From assembly GCA_900546265.1 (NCBI GenBank), contig URCA01000037.1, positions 1-36,721 on the forward strand: a stretch of 36,721 nt of DNA, written 5' to 3'. Source of the stretch: an uncultured Oscillospiraceae bacterium (GTDB taxonomy: Bacteria > Bacillota > Clostridia > Oscillospirales > Acutalibacteraceae). Below are positions 17,960-25,491 of the stretch, piece by piece; the first letter of the stretch is position 1, and each line of letters starts with the position of its first letter. Both the position numbers and the translations under genes were made by a program. The notes beneath the pieces were generated by a model. It had not been told where the DNA came from, did not search any database, and saw only the letters and a list, made by a program, of their open reading frames with translations.

Positions 17960-18883
17960 TCAGTTGGTGTAACCCCGCAGCAGCCGGCGGATGACCTGGT
18001 TGGTCAGCAGCATCATCAGGAACAGCACCGTTGCAATGGCGCAGGCGTACCCCATCTCATACCGCAGGGTGCCGTAATCCAGGATGTGCGTGACGATGGT
18101 GCTCGTGGAATAGTCGGTGCTGGGAAAGCCGGTCAGCGCCATGCAGATCCGGCCCACCGAGAAGGAGGAGCTTATCTGCATGACCGCGGAAAAGAGCAGC
18201 GACGGCCCGATGGCCGGGATGGTGATCTTGACGAACTCCTGGAACCGGTTGCGGATGCCGTCGATGGCCCCCGCCTCGTACAGGCTGCGGTCCACCCCCT
18301 GCAGTCCGGCGATGAAGGCCAGGAAGCTGGTGCCCAGGGAGAGCCACAGCTGCACCACGATGACAATCCCCAAATCGTAGCGGGGATCGGTCAGCCACAG
18401 TATCGGCTCGTTGATGACGCCCAGCTGCATCAGCAGGCCGTTGGCCATGCCGTAAGCGTCGCCGCTGAAGATGAAGCTCCAGATAACGTACAGGGCCCCC
18501 GAGATGGAGGGCGCGTAAAACACCAGGGTGAACAGGTTGCGCGCCCGCACCGGCAGCTCGTTTATCAGCCAGGCGAACACCAGGCAGAGGAAGTAGCTCA
18601 GCGGCCCGGTCAGCAGGGCGAATATCAAGGTGTTCTTCATGGACAGCCAGAACACATCGTCGTCCAGGAACAGCCGCATGTAGTTGAACAGCCCCCGGAA
18701 CTGGGGCGGCTCCAGCAGGTTGAAATAGGTGAAGCTCATCACAATGGCCAGCACCACCGGGATCACCGTGAACACGGTGAAAATCACGGCGTAGGGCGCG
18801 ACCATCAGGTAATTGTCCCGGTTCTTCCGGATTTCCCGCCCGTACCAGCGCAAGCTCTTCTTTTTGCGGGCCTCTTTCTCCAT
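17960..18883 (-). CDS. CUT1 ABC importer permease, MalF type (pair 1)
   Basis: This 307-residue inner-membrane permease begins MEKEARKKKSLRWYGREIRK, a basic cytoplasmic end, followed by six hydrophobic segments and an EAA loop (LYEAGAIDGIRNRFQEFVKITIP). ATG at 18883 with GGAG seven bases upstream is preferred to the in-frame TTG at 18904. The gene is separated from the upstream binding protein by 142 bp that contain a long hairpin element, the position where malE-malF type operons often carry a stem-loop that sets the ratio of binding protein to permease. Confidence 0.93.
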   Translation of the reverse strand: MEKEARKKKSLRWYGREIRKNRDNYLMVAPYAVIFTVFTVIPVVLAIVMSFTYFNLLEPPQFRGLFNYMRLFLDDDVFWLSMKNTLIFALLTGPLSYFLCLVFAWLINELPVRARNLFTLVFYAPSISGALYVIWSFIFSGDAYGMANGLLMQLGVINEPILWLTDPRYDLGIVIVVQLWLSLGTSFLAFIAGLQGVDRSLYEAGAIDGIRNRFQEFVKITIPAIGPSLLFSAVMQISSSFSVGRICMALTGFPSTDYSTSTIVTHILDYGTLRYEMGYACAIATVLFLMMLLTNQVIRRLLRGYTN

Positions 18884-18926
18884 TGTCCGTCTCCGTCCTT
18901 TCAAAGCGCGGGATAAACCACAACTC

Positions 18927-19028
18927 TAGGCAAGCGCTGAATGCATCAGGCCTAGCGGCTCAGCGGCGGCTTGACGGGGGAAATCCCCTATACCAGGCCA
19001 ACCACTGGATTTCATCATCGCTTACCTA
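18927..19028. repeat. Stop-codon-linked inverted-repeat element, copy 1
   Basis: A 102-bp segment between the binding-protein gene and permease 1 has imperfect terminal inverted repeats: on the plus strand it opens TAGGCAAGCGCTGA, and its other end read on the minus strand is TAGGTAAGCGATGA. The TAG at the right end (19026-19028) is the actual stop codon of the 967-residue binding protein. A shorter relative with the same termini is at 30050-30114. It may be a small non-autonomous repeat (REP/MITE-like) or an RNA hairpin that protects the upstream message. Confidence 0.7.
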
Positions 19029-21929
19029 GTCCAGGCCGAACTCCACCCGCTTGCGCTGGATCTCGGCGTTCATTTCCTTGTTGTACTTATAAAGGATTTC
19101 CCGGGCGTTGGAATAGTAAATGGTCACGTTGCGGAACGCGTTGTACAGGTTCCGGGAAATGTAATAGCTGGCCGGCACCTGGGGGATCCCCTTGACGTTC
19201 TCCCACTGGCCCAGCAGGGTTTTCTGCTGGGCCTTGGTCCAGGGCAGCAGCTTGAGCGCCTCCAGGTTGGCCGTGTCGTACCGGGCGGAAGCGCCCAGCA
19301 GCGCCTCAATGGTGCGTCCGTAGGCCGCCTGGGTCTGCGAACTGGCAAACCACTTGACGAACGCCCAGCCGTTCTCCTTGTCGCACTTGTTGAAGATGAC
19401 CGCGCTGGTGCCGGTCAGCCCGGCCGCCCGGTTCAGGCTGCCGTCCTCTCTGGGCGTGCCCGGCAGCTGCCGCATCTCCCACAGGCCGCTAAGCTCCGGC
19501 GCACCGACGCACAGCTGGTTGTACAGGGTGTATCCCGCGATGCCGATCGGCATCTCGCCGGTGCGGAACCGGTTGTAAAAATCGAAATCCTGGGGCAGGC
19601 CGTACTTGGTGTAAAAATCGGTCCACTCCCGGAAGGCCTCCAAGGCCTCGGGCTTGTCGAAATTGGTGGACGACCGGCTGTCGTCGAAATAGTTGAGCCC
19701 CTTCTGCAGCAGCAGGGTGTCGAACATGGCGCTGGTGCCCGAGCCTGCGCCGGTGGCGTCGATGACTACTTTGGGAAGCCCCACGTTCATGTTCTTCTGC
19801 TGGATAACCGGAATCATCTCATACAAATCCCGCCAAGTTTCCGGGGCCTTCAGCCCCAGCTCCTCCAGGATGTCGGTGCGGCAGAACAGCATCTGGAAGC
19901 TGCCGGTCAGCGGCATACCGTAGACCCCGTTCTCATAGGAGTAGGGCACGAAGCTCTCCGGCGAGAACTCGGCCGCCGCCTCCTCAAAATCCGGGAACTG
20001 GCTGAGATTGACCACCGCATTGCGCACCGCCAGATTGACCGGCTGATCCTGGGCGATGAACAGGGCGATATCCGGCCCCCGCCCGGCGAAGGTGGCCTGA
20101 ATCATGGAATCTTTGGCCAGCTTGATGTTCACCGGAATCCCGGTCTTGGCCGTGAAATTCTCATCCACCAGCTCCTTGATGATCTGCACCTGATCCCGCC
20201 CGAGGCCAATCCACACATCGAGGGCCTCGGCCGCGGCGGTAGTATCTCCGATGGAGTTGTAATCCATGACAAAGGAGCCGGCGAACTGCTTCGCCATGTA
20301 GGACAGGGTCTGGAAGAACCCGGCGTTGGCCTTCGGCACGGCCACGTCTTCCGACTGGATGCGCAGATAGTCGATTTCCAGCGGCTGATTTTTCAGGTTG
20401 AGCATCCAAGCCGACAGGCTGGAGATGTTGCTGCTGAAATTGGACAGCCGCTGGGGGATGGTGTCCACATCCTTTAGGAATCCGTCCAGCTGCACCACCA
20501 GCCGGTCGATGTTGGCCGTATCCCCGTCCCGGATGCCGGAGGAGGCCTGTATGTTCTCATAAGCGGCCTGGAGCCGGTCGCGCACCGCCGTCATCTCCTC
20601 CCGCAGCCCCGGGATTTCCTTTTCCAGGGCGTAGTCGCGGAACAGATCGGGCTGGGTGCCGGTGACCATGAGGATCCGGCGGTACAGGGTGTTGAGCTCG
20701 AGCACGCATTCCTGCAGCTCCGCCGTGATGGCCGCCGAATCGCCGGGCACCACCTCCATGCGGATGGTGTGGGTGCCCACTCCCAGATAGAAGCGGTAGG
20801 GTTTTTCATCCCCGAGCGTCTTTATGTACCAGTCGGGCGAGAACCCGAAGGGCACCTGCATCATCTCCGCGAACGGCACCTTGCCGTCGATGGTGATCCG
20901 TCGGTTGGAAGGATAGGCCCGCTGATAATTCTGCCGCGCCCTCACCGCGATGTTGTAATACCCCGCCTGCGTCACGTTGAAGGACCATTCGATCCACTGT
21001 CCCGGCGTGGACCAGTTGTAGGATCCGATAGTGTTGTACCGCATCAGCACTGGGTCGGAGGGATAGGTGTTGGCGTTGGAGCGGTCGTACATGGGGGCCA
21101 GCGCCGAGGAGGATTTCAGTGTCGCATCCTCGCCCTGCAGCTCGATGACCTCGTTTTTCAGCTCCATCCCGTTGCGGCTGTCCGATACCGCCACCGCGTA
21201 GGGCTCCGCCGTTTTGAGGTTGCGCAGCACGATTTTCTCCAGCACGAAATCCGTGCGGATGCCGGTGAGCTTCAGCGTGTTCTCGCCTTTTTTAAAGCAG
21301 AAGACATACGGCTCGTTGAGCACACCCTCCGCATCCTGGAAAAAGGCGCTTTGCCATTCCAGCACCTGGGTCTGACCCGGCCGGATTTCGTTGCCCGCTT
21401 TGTCGTACTTTTTCTCTGTGGTCTGGTTGCGCCACAGCTTGCTCAGGGACAGACTGCCCGCGCTGCGGGAGGGGGTCTGCCCGTTTATCTCCATCGACAG
21501 CTCGATGGCGTTGTTCTTGCTTTCCAGCGCGTAATAGACAAGCTCCACCGCGTACAGGCTGATGTCCGGCAGCTGGAAAGTCCAGGTCACGCTGCCGTCC
21601 GTCTCGCCCTCCTTCCACTGGAGGACGTTGTCCCGCCCCTCGAAGGTGGGCAGCACCGTCAGCCCATCCCCTTCCTTTGAAGAGAAGGCGGCTGCCGGAA
21701 TCTCGGCGGCGTCCGTGCGCCGAGGCACCGACGCGTATTGCGCGATATATTGGCGGTAGGTCATGTCGGCGGTGTCCGCGTCCCGGCTCTGCGCCGCGCC
21801 TCTCCCGCCTTCGGAGGAGGAAGCGGCCGCAGCCTTCGCCGGCAGCGAAACCCCCGGTGTCCCCGTCAGCAGCAGCGCCGCCGCGAGGCCCAAAACAGCC
21901 GCCCGCTTCAAACCGGTGATCCTTTTCAA
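19026..21929 (-). CDS. Solute-binding protein fused to carbohydrate-binding-like domains
   Basis: This 967-residue exported protein has a signal peptide (about 1-34), then a beta-sandwich-like region (about 95-240) and a CBM6/35-like region (about 262-400, with GQWIEWSFNVTQAGYYNIAVRA and YRFYLGVGTHTIRMEV). A helical linker (about 405-560) leads to a family 1 solute-binding domain (about 565-967, with KLAKDSMIQATFAGRGPDIAL and YENGVYGMPLTGSFQMLFCR). Usual family 1 proteins are 400-450 residues, so the first 560 are an addition. The start is TTG at 21929, with AGGAGG eight bases upstream; the ATG at 21951 is in another frame. No lipobox is seen, so retention at the surface is not explained. It heads the transport operon and should feed permease pair 1. 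The extra domains may catch polymer or oligomer before transfer (inference). Confidence 0.9.
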   Translation of the reverse strand: MKRITGLKRAAVLGLAAALLLTGTPGVSLPAKAAAASSSEGGRGAAQSRDADTADMTYRQYIAQYASVPRRTDAAEIPAAAFSSKEGDGLTVLPTFEGRDNVLQWKEGETDGSVTWTFQLPDISLYAVELVYYALESKNNAIELSMEINGQTPSRSAGSLSLSKLWRNQTTEKKYDKAGNEIRPGQTQVLEWQSAFFQDAEGVLNEPYVFCFKKGENTLKLTGIRTDFVLEKIVLRNLKTAEPYAVAVSDSRNGMELKNEVIELQGEDATLKSSSALAPMYDRSNANTYPSDPVLMRYNTIGSYNWSTPGQWIEWSFNVTQAGYYNIAVRARQNYQRAYPSNRRITIDGKVPFAEMMQVPFGFSPDWYIKTLGDEKPYRFYLGVGTHTIRMEVVPGDSAAITAELQECVLELNTLYRRILMVTGTQPDLFRDYALEKEIPGLREEMTAVRDRLQAAYENIQASSGIRDGDTANIDRLVVQLDGFLKDVDTIPQRLSNFSSNISSLSAWMLNLKNQPLEIDYLRIQSEDVAVPKANAGFFQTLSYMAKQFAGSFVMDYNSIGDTTAAAEALDVWIGLGRDQVQIIKELVDENFTAKTGIPVNIKLAKDSMIQATFAGRGPDIALFIAQDQPVNLAVRNAVVNLSQFPDFEEAAAEFSPESFVPYSYENGVYGMPLTGSFQMLFCRTDILEELGLKAPETWRDLYEMIPVIQQKNMNVGLPKVVIDATGAGSGTSAMFDTLLLQKGLNYFDDSRSSTNFDKPEALEAFREWTDFYTKYGLPQDFDFYNRFRTGEMPIGIAGYTLYNQLCVGAPELSGLWEMRQLPGTPREDGSLNRAAGLTGTSAVIFNKCDKENGWAFVKWFASSQTQAAYGRTIEALLGASARYDTANLEALKLLPWTKAQQKTLLGQWENVKGIPQVPASYYISRNLYNAFRNVTIYYSNAREILYKYNKEMNAEIQRKRVEFGLD

Positions 21930-22008
21930 TGGGAACCCCTCCTACGATCATCTAAACCCGCGGCGGGGCTTTCCGCCGCAATTTCATGATACTAGGATGG
22001 GGAAAGCG

Positions 22009-22038
22009 TGTATATCGTCCATTTTCCAAAATCCTCAA
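22009..22038 (-). promoter_or_regulatory. Conserved regulon promoter, copy 2 (transport operon)
   Basis: On the minus strand: -35 TTGAGG (22033-22038), an 18-nt spacer ending GGAAAATGGACGA (22015-22027), -10 TATACA (22009-22014). Spacing is identical to copies 1 and 3. It drives the fusion binding protein and the genes behind it. With copy 3 it forms a 19-bp perfect inverted repeat, 65 bp apart, so a regulator bound at both would see a symmetric divergent site. Confidence 0.75.
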
Positions 22039-22081
22039 AAATCCGGCCGATTTTCCCACAAACCCGCCCTCCGCGGCAAAT

Positions 22082-22111
22082 TTGACGATGCCGGAAAATG
22101 GACGATATACA
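22082..22111 (+). promoter_or_regulatory. Conserved regulon promoter, copy 3 (plus-strand surface gene)
   Basis: On the plus strand: -35 TTGACG (22082-22087), an 18-nt spacer ending GGAAAATGGACGA (22093-22105), -10 TATACA (22106-22111). It points at the gene starting at 22183, leaving a leader of about 65 nt. Confidence 0.75.
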
Positions 22112-22182
22112 TTTCCCCTTATCTATTGTAGGCTTAAGGCAGAGGAACCCAACACTACATAGGGAAAGGGAGATTCCACGCT

Positions 22183-23436
22183 ATGAAACATCCTTTGAAG
22201 AAGCTGGCCTCGGCGGTCCTGGCGACGGCCCTGCTGGCCTCCTGCATGTCCGTCGGCTTTCTGGCAAGCGCCGCGGGCAGCTACGTGTTCACTGACAAAT
22301 TCGGAGATAACAAATTTCCCAAAGCGGTCAGCGTCTTCGTCCAGGGCGGCGGCGCCACGGACAAGTGCTATGGCTTTACAACCAACGCCCCCATGGTGGA
22401 ATCCATGCCCGACGACCGCGAACAGGTGATGATGAAATGCATGACCGAGGTGGAAAGCTCCATCACCTACGAATTCAAAGAGGGCTTCACCTCTTTTGAA
22501 TACATCGGCTACGGCGGGGGCGGCTGGGCCGGTATCTACGGCAAAAGCGGCCTGTTCAAAATCCAGTGGTCGGATACCCTGGGCGGCACCTACCGGGACT
22601 TTAAGCAGCTGGTTGTCGGCCCCAACAAGGGGAAGAGCACCGATCTCGCCGTGGGCGAAATGACCCTGGATCGGCCCGACCAGGACTCCGCCGGCCTGGC
22701 GTACTTCTATTCCAACAAGATCCCCTCTGCCGCCAAGTACCTGCGCCTGTGGTTCAAGGGGGCCGGCACTGGCGACTCGTACTATGAGCAGTGGCAAGCC
22801 GCCTTGGTGAGCCTGAACGTCAAGGCCAACGGCGCCGATCCCGACGCTGGGAAGCCGGCGCCCACCACCAAGCCCACCGAAGCCACCACCAAGCCGAACA
22901 GCACCACCGTCAAGCCGGACGGCACCACCGAGGCCAAGCCCGTGGACGCCACCACCGCGCCCTCCGAAACCGCCGCCCCCTCGGATGAGACCACCACCGC
23001 TTATACCGGCGCCACCGACGAATTCGGCAACCCCGTGCGCACCACCGCCGCCACCACCGCCGCTCCGGTGGTCATCACCTCCTCCAACGCGGCGTTCAAA
23101 ATCGACGAAAGCTGGAAAACCATCACCGTTCCCGCCGGATCCACGGTCGGCGACCTGGCCAAGGCTCTGACCATCGCGGCCGGCTACGAAATCAAGCTGT
23201 TCGACAACGCCAGCAATCCCATCACCTCCTCGTCCGCCGAGCTGACCAAGGATACACTGGTGCGTCTGTATAAGGACGGCAAGGTAGCTTTGACCTATAC
23301 CATCAGTCCAGAGGGCGAGTCCTCCTCCGGCTTCCCCCTGTGGGCTATCTTCGCCATCATCGGCGGCGTCATCATCGTCGCCGGCGTGGTGCTCCTGATT
23401 GTCTTCCGCGACAAAATCTTCAAGAAACGCGTCTAA
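22183..23436 (+). CDS. Membrane-anchored surface protein sharing a domain with 136-2706
   Basis: This 417-residue exported protein has a signal peptide (about 1-31; an LASC at 18-21 also resembles a lipobox). A domain at about 34-215 matches residues 475-668 of the minus-strand surface protein (both have DKF..FPKAV, MTEV, FKIQWSDTL against FEISWSETL, and a late YLRLWFKG against YIKLFFKG). A Thr/Pro/Lys-rich linker of about 60 residues (222-283), a small beta domain (about 300-375) and a C-terminal membrane helix (about 385-407) with a KKRV end follow. It is a wall-spanning display protein, probably for glycan binding (inference); I know no named family for the shared domain. It is the only clear plus-strand gene and is transcribed divergently from the uptake operon through a matching promoter. 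Confidence 0.88.
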   Translation: MKHPLKKLASAVLATALLASCMSVGFLASAAGSYVFTDKFGDNKFPKAVSVFVQGGGATDKCYGFTTNAPMVESMPDDREQVMMKCMTEVESSITYEFKEGFTSFEYIGYGGGGWAGIYGKSGLFKIQWSDTLGGTYRDFKQLVVGPNKGKSTDLAVGEMTLDRPDQDSAGLAYFYSNKIPSAAKYLRLWFKGAGTGDSYYEQWQAALVSLNVKANGADPDAGKPAPTTKPTEATTKPNSTTVKPDGTTEAKPVDATTAPSETAAPSDETTTAYTGATDEFGNPVRTTAATTAAPVVITSSNAAFKIDESWKTITVPAGSTVGDLAKALTIAAGYEIKLFDNASNPITSSSAELTKDTLVRLYKDGKVALTYTISPEGESSSGFPLWAIFAIIGGVIIVAGVVLLIVFRDKIFKKRV

Positions 23437-23441
23437 ACGAT

Positions 23442-23477
23442 AACATGGCTCTGCGGAATCAACCGCAGAGCCATGTT
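23442..23477 (+). terminator. Terminator of plus-strand surface gene
   Basis: A perfect 15-bp stem (23442-23456 with 23463-23477) with a 6-nt loop begins 5 bp after the stop codon and is followed by cttta. The T run is short but the hairpin is strong. Confidence 0.8.
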
Positions 23478-23491
23478 CTTTATCGAGAGGC

Positions 23492-23517
23492 AGCAAAAGA
23501 CCGGGCGGTCTTTTGCT
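23492..23517 (-). terminator. Terminator of glycosidase operon, probably bidirectional
   Basis: An 11-bp perfect stem (23492-23502 with 23507-23517) with loop GGGC has A runs in one arm and T runs in the other, so it works from either side. It lies between the convergent genes 22183-23436 and 23573-24709. Confidence 0.7.
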
Positions 23518-23572
23518 TGGCGATATTGCGTGCTTTGACGCCATGGGGCCAGGTTAAGCCTCCCGGTTTTCC

Positions 23573-24709
23573 TCAGTCCACGGCAGTCCCCAGGCGGACA
23601 GACCCGTCCTCCTCCCAAAACAATTCCTTGAGCTCCAGGTACTGCTCGTTGCCGGGCAGCCGCTCGCAGAACGAAAAATACCACTTTCCCCGGAAAGCAA
23701 ATACCTCGCTGCAGGAGGGAACATGCGCGTTGTCGCCGGAATGGTCTTCCGCGCCCAGCAGTAAACCCTTCTCCCGCCAGCCGCTTATGGGATTGTCTGA
23801 AACCGCGTAGGCGGAACCCTTGCCGCAGTTGGTATAGAACAAATAATAGCGCCCCTGTCGCTTCATCACAAACGGGGATTCCGCGCATTCCGTGCAGCCG
23901 GGCAGCCGGATGATTCCCGCCTCCTCCCAGTGGATCCGATCGCGGGAGGAAGCAACGCCTATCGCCGCGTGCAGCTGTCCGGCTTCGTCTTTCCATCGGG
24001 TGCAGACATAGAGGTAATATTGGCCGTCGTCATCCAAAAACACCATGGGGTCCCGGCAATCCGACCATCGATCCTCCCGCCAGTCAAACCATGTGCCGGG
24101 CACAAACACCGGATTGTCCGGCCAGCGCTCCCAGCTTTGCAGATCCGTTGAGGTTGCCATACAGATGGTCTGGGCGATTTCAAAGTTAACGCCCGTGTAA
24201 TACATAAAATAACGCCCCTTATCGAGCAGCAGAGAGGGCGACCATACCGAGTAGCTGTCCGGGCCGCCCTTTTGAACCGACAAACAGGGCCGCCGTATCT
24301 CCCAGTGAATCAAATCCGTGCTGACCGCGTGCCCCAGCGTATCCGCCATGCGTTCCGGCCAGTCGTAGCCTATGCGGCCCCGGTTGTAGAACAGATGCAC
24401 CCTGTCGACTTCCACCACAAAGGTATGGTCGGCCAGGCTGATACCGGGCTCGGTGAATTTCCCGCGAAGGGGGAATTCCCCGCGTTCCAAGGCTTCCAGA
24501 TGGAGAAACGCGCGGCGCATCAGATTCTCCTCGTCCAGCCCCTCCGGGCGGTCAAAGCGCCAGCCCGGTACGTTGCCGCGATGGATAACATCCGCCCGGT
24601 CGGCCAGCGCGTCGATCGAGGCCACGGTTTTGATGGTTTCAAAGTCCTCGGCGGTGCGAAAGGGCGCGACGCGGCTTTTCAGATCACAATAGTACCGATG
24701 GAAAGTCAT
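23573..24709 (-). CDS. GH43/GH32-like five-bladed beta-propeller glycosidase
   Basis: This 378-residue protein has no signal peptide, so it probably acts in the cytoplasm on imported oligosaccharides. Propeller blades are marked by repeated F/Y-rich strands ending in TDLIHW, TDLQSW and RDRIHW. Candidate catalytic acids fit the GH32/GH43 pattern: an early Asp (D94 in LADHTF), the RDP motif (219-221) and a late Glu in AESP (E277). Exact family (GH43, GH32, GH130 or a relative) cannot be fixed by eye, and linkage specificity is unknown. ATG at 24709 has AGGAGG upstream and lies 8 bp after the YgjV-like gene, so both are under the LacI-type promoter at 25313-25340. Confidence 0.82.
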   Translation of the reverse strand: MTFHRYYCDLKSRVAPFRTAEDFETIKTVASIDALADRADVIHRGNVPGWRFDRPEGLDEENLMRRAFLHLEALERGEFPLRGKFTEPGISLADHTFVVEVDRVHLFYNRGRIGYDWPERMADTLGHAVSTDLIHWEIRRPCLSVQKGGPDSYSVWSPSLLLDKGRYFMYYTGVNFEIAQTICMATSTDLQSWERWPDNPVFVPGTWFDWREDRWSDCRDPMVFLDDDGQYYLYVCTRWKDEAGQLHAAIGVASSRDRIHWEEAGIIRLPGCTECAESPFVMKRQGRYYLFYTNCGKGSAYAVSDNPISGWREKGLLLGAEDHSGDNAHVPSCSEVFAFRGKWYFSFCERLPGNEQYLELKELFWEEDGSVRLGTAVD

Positions 24710-24717
24710 GGTCCCTC

Positions 24718-25242
24718 CTATCCGACGGAGCGTTTGTCCGCCTCAACGGGTGATTTCTTTTTCCCAAGACCTGTGCGAAAGAAGAATAGCAGAACCGAGA
24801 GAATATTAAAGATTTCATTGGCCATGCCGCCGATGGAAAACGCCATGCAGTTGTACACCAGCCACGCCGGCGAGACGCCGAGCAGCTGCACCCAGCGGAT
24901 ACTGCGCGGATGATTCATCCACATGGCGACCGTCATGAGCAGCAGCACCGCCAGCAGCCATAGGCTGACGATGCCTTCCCAAGTCAAAACGCTGACCGCC
25001 GTGTAGGCCGCCAGCAAAGCCGCCAGCCATACCGGGCTTCGCGCCCACCCGCGTTCCTCCCGTAAATACACAACAAGAGCGCGTAGCACGCAAACGGCAT
25101 TGAGCAGCACGCCCGGCATCTGCCCCAGCAAGCCAAAATGAAGAGTAAACAGCGCCGTCCCCAGCATTTGCATAAAAAATAACTGCCGATTCTTTTTGCA
25201 CTGAAAGGACAGCACCACCAGGGCCGCCGCGGCCACTCCCAC
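24718..25242 (-). CDS. YgjV-family inner membrane protein
   Basis: This protein of about 174 residues is nearly all hydrophobic (five or six segments). The opening VLSFQCKKNRQLFFMQMLGTALFTLHFGLLGQ matches the YgjV (Imp-YgjV) family well. Its role is not established in the family. The start is uncertain: GTG at 25242 is given, but homologues usually begin with a few more residues, and an in-frame CTG at 25266 (reading LYPFLTQGVG) is possible; a TAG 15 bp further upstream blocks a longer protein. The promoter places the transcript start near 25306, compatible with either. Confidence 0.75.
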   Translation of the reverse strand: MGVAAAALVVLSFQCKKNRQLFFMQMLGTALFTLHFGLLGQMPGVLLNAVCVLRALVVYLREERGWARSPVWLAALLAAYTAVSVLTWEGIVSLWLLAVLLLMTVAMWMNHPRSIRWVQLLGVSPAWLVYNCMAFSIGGMANEIFNILSVLLFFFRTGLGKKKSPVEADKRSVG

Positions 25243-25293
25243 TCCCTGCGTAAGAAATGGATACAGACTATCACCACCAAACTACGCATTTTA

Positions 25294-25305
25294 TAAACCG
25301 GTTTA
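25294..25305. promoter_or_regulatory. LacI-type operator palindrome
   Basis: The 12-bp perfect palindrome TAAACCGGTTTA has the central CG and AAAC/GTTT arms of LacI-family operators. It begins about 8 bp past the -10 box at 25313-25318 and covers the expected transcript start, where a bound repressor would block the YgjV-glycosidase operon. No LacI gene is in the window. Confidence 0.6.
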
Positions 25306-25312
25306 ATTTCAT

Positions 25313-25340
25313 AGTATACGTATTCTGCAAATAAAGTCAA
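25313..25340 (-). promoter_or_regulatory. Sigma-A promoter of YgjV-glycosidase operon
   Basis: On the minus strand, -35 TTGACT (25335-25340), a 16-nt spacer and -10 TATACT (25313-25318), in an AT-rich stretch. It points at the gene starting at 25242 and is followed at once by the palindrome at 25294-25305. Confidence 0.75.
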
Positions 25341-25438
25341 TATAATATCCTATAAAATTCTATATTTTTAGAATTCTGATATAAAATTATTCAAAACACG
25401 ATAAAACGGTTAAATCCAACCCGCTTTCCCGCAAAAGA

Positions 25439-25478
25439 AAAGCCGCCGCATGGGAATGCATTCCCATGCGGCGGCTTT
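25439..25478 (-). terminator. Terminator of V-type ATPase operon
   Basis: A perfect 40-bp palindrome (20-bp arms meeting at 25458/25459) starts 13 bp after the stop of subunit D. On the minus strand it is followed by CTTTTCTTTTGC, a usable T run. The tip must open, giving a stem of about 17-18 bp. Confidence 0.88.
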
Positions 25479-25491
25479 GGCGCGGACGGAA

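Noticed and set aside
21292..21951. Overlapping minus-strand frame starting with ATG at 21951
   Set aside because: It is out of frame with the signal peptide and binding-protein domains; the TTG at 21929 has the better-placed ribosome site.
22859..23035. Repetitive ACC-rich stretch that could suggest a DNA repeat array
   Set aside because: It is the Thr/Pro/Lys linker of the surface protein, with irregular units; not a CRISPR or tandem array.
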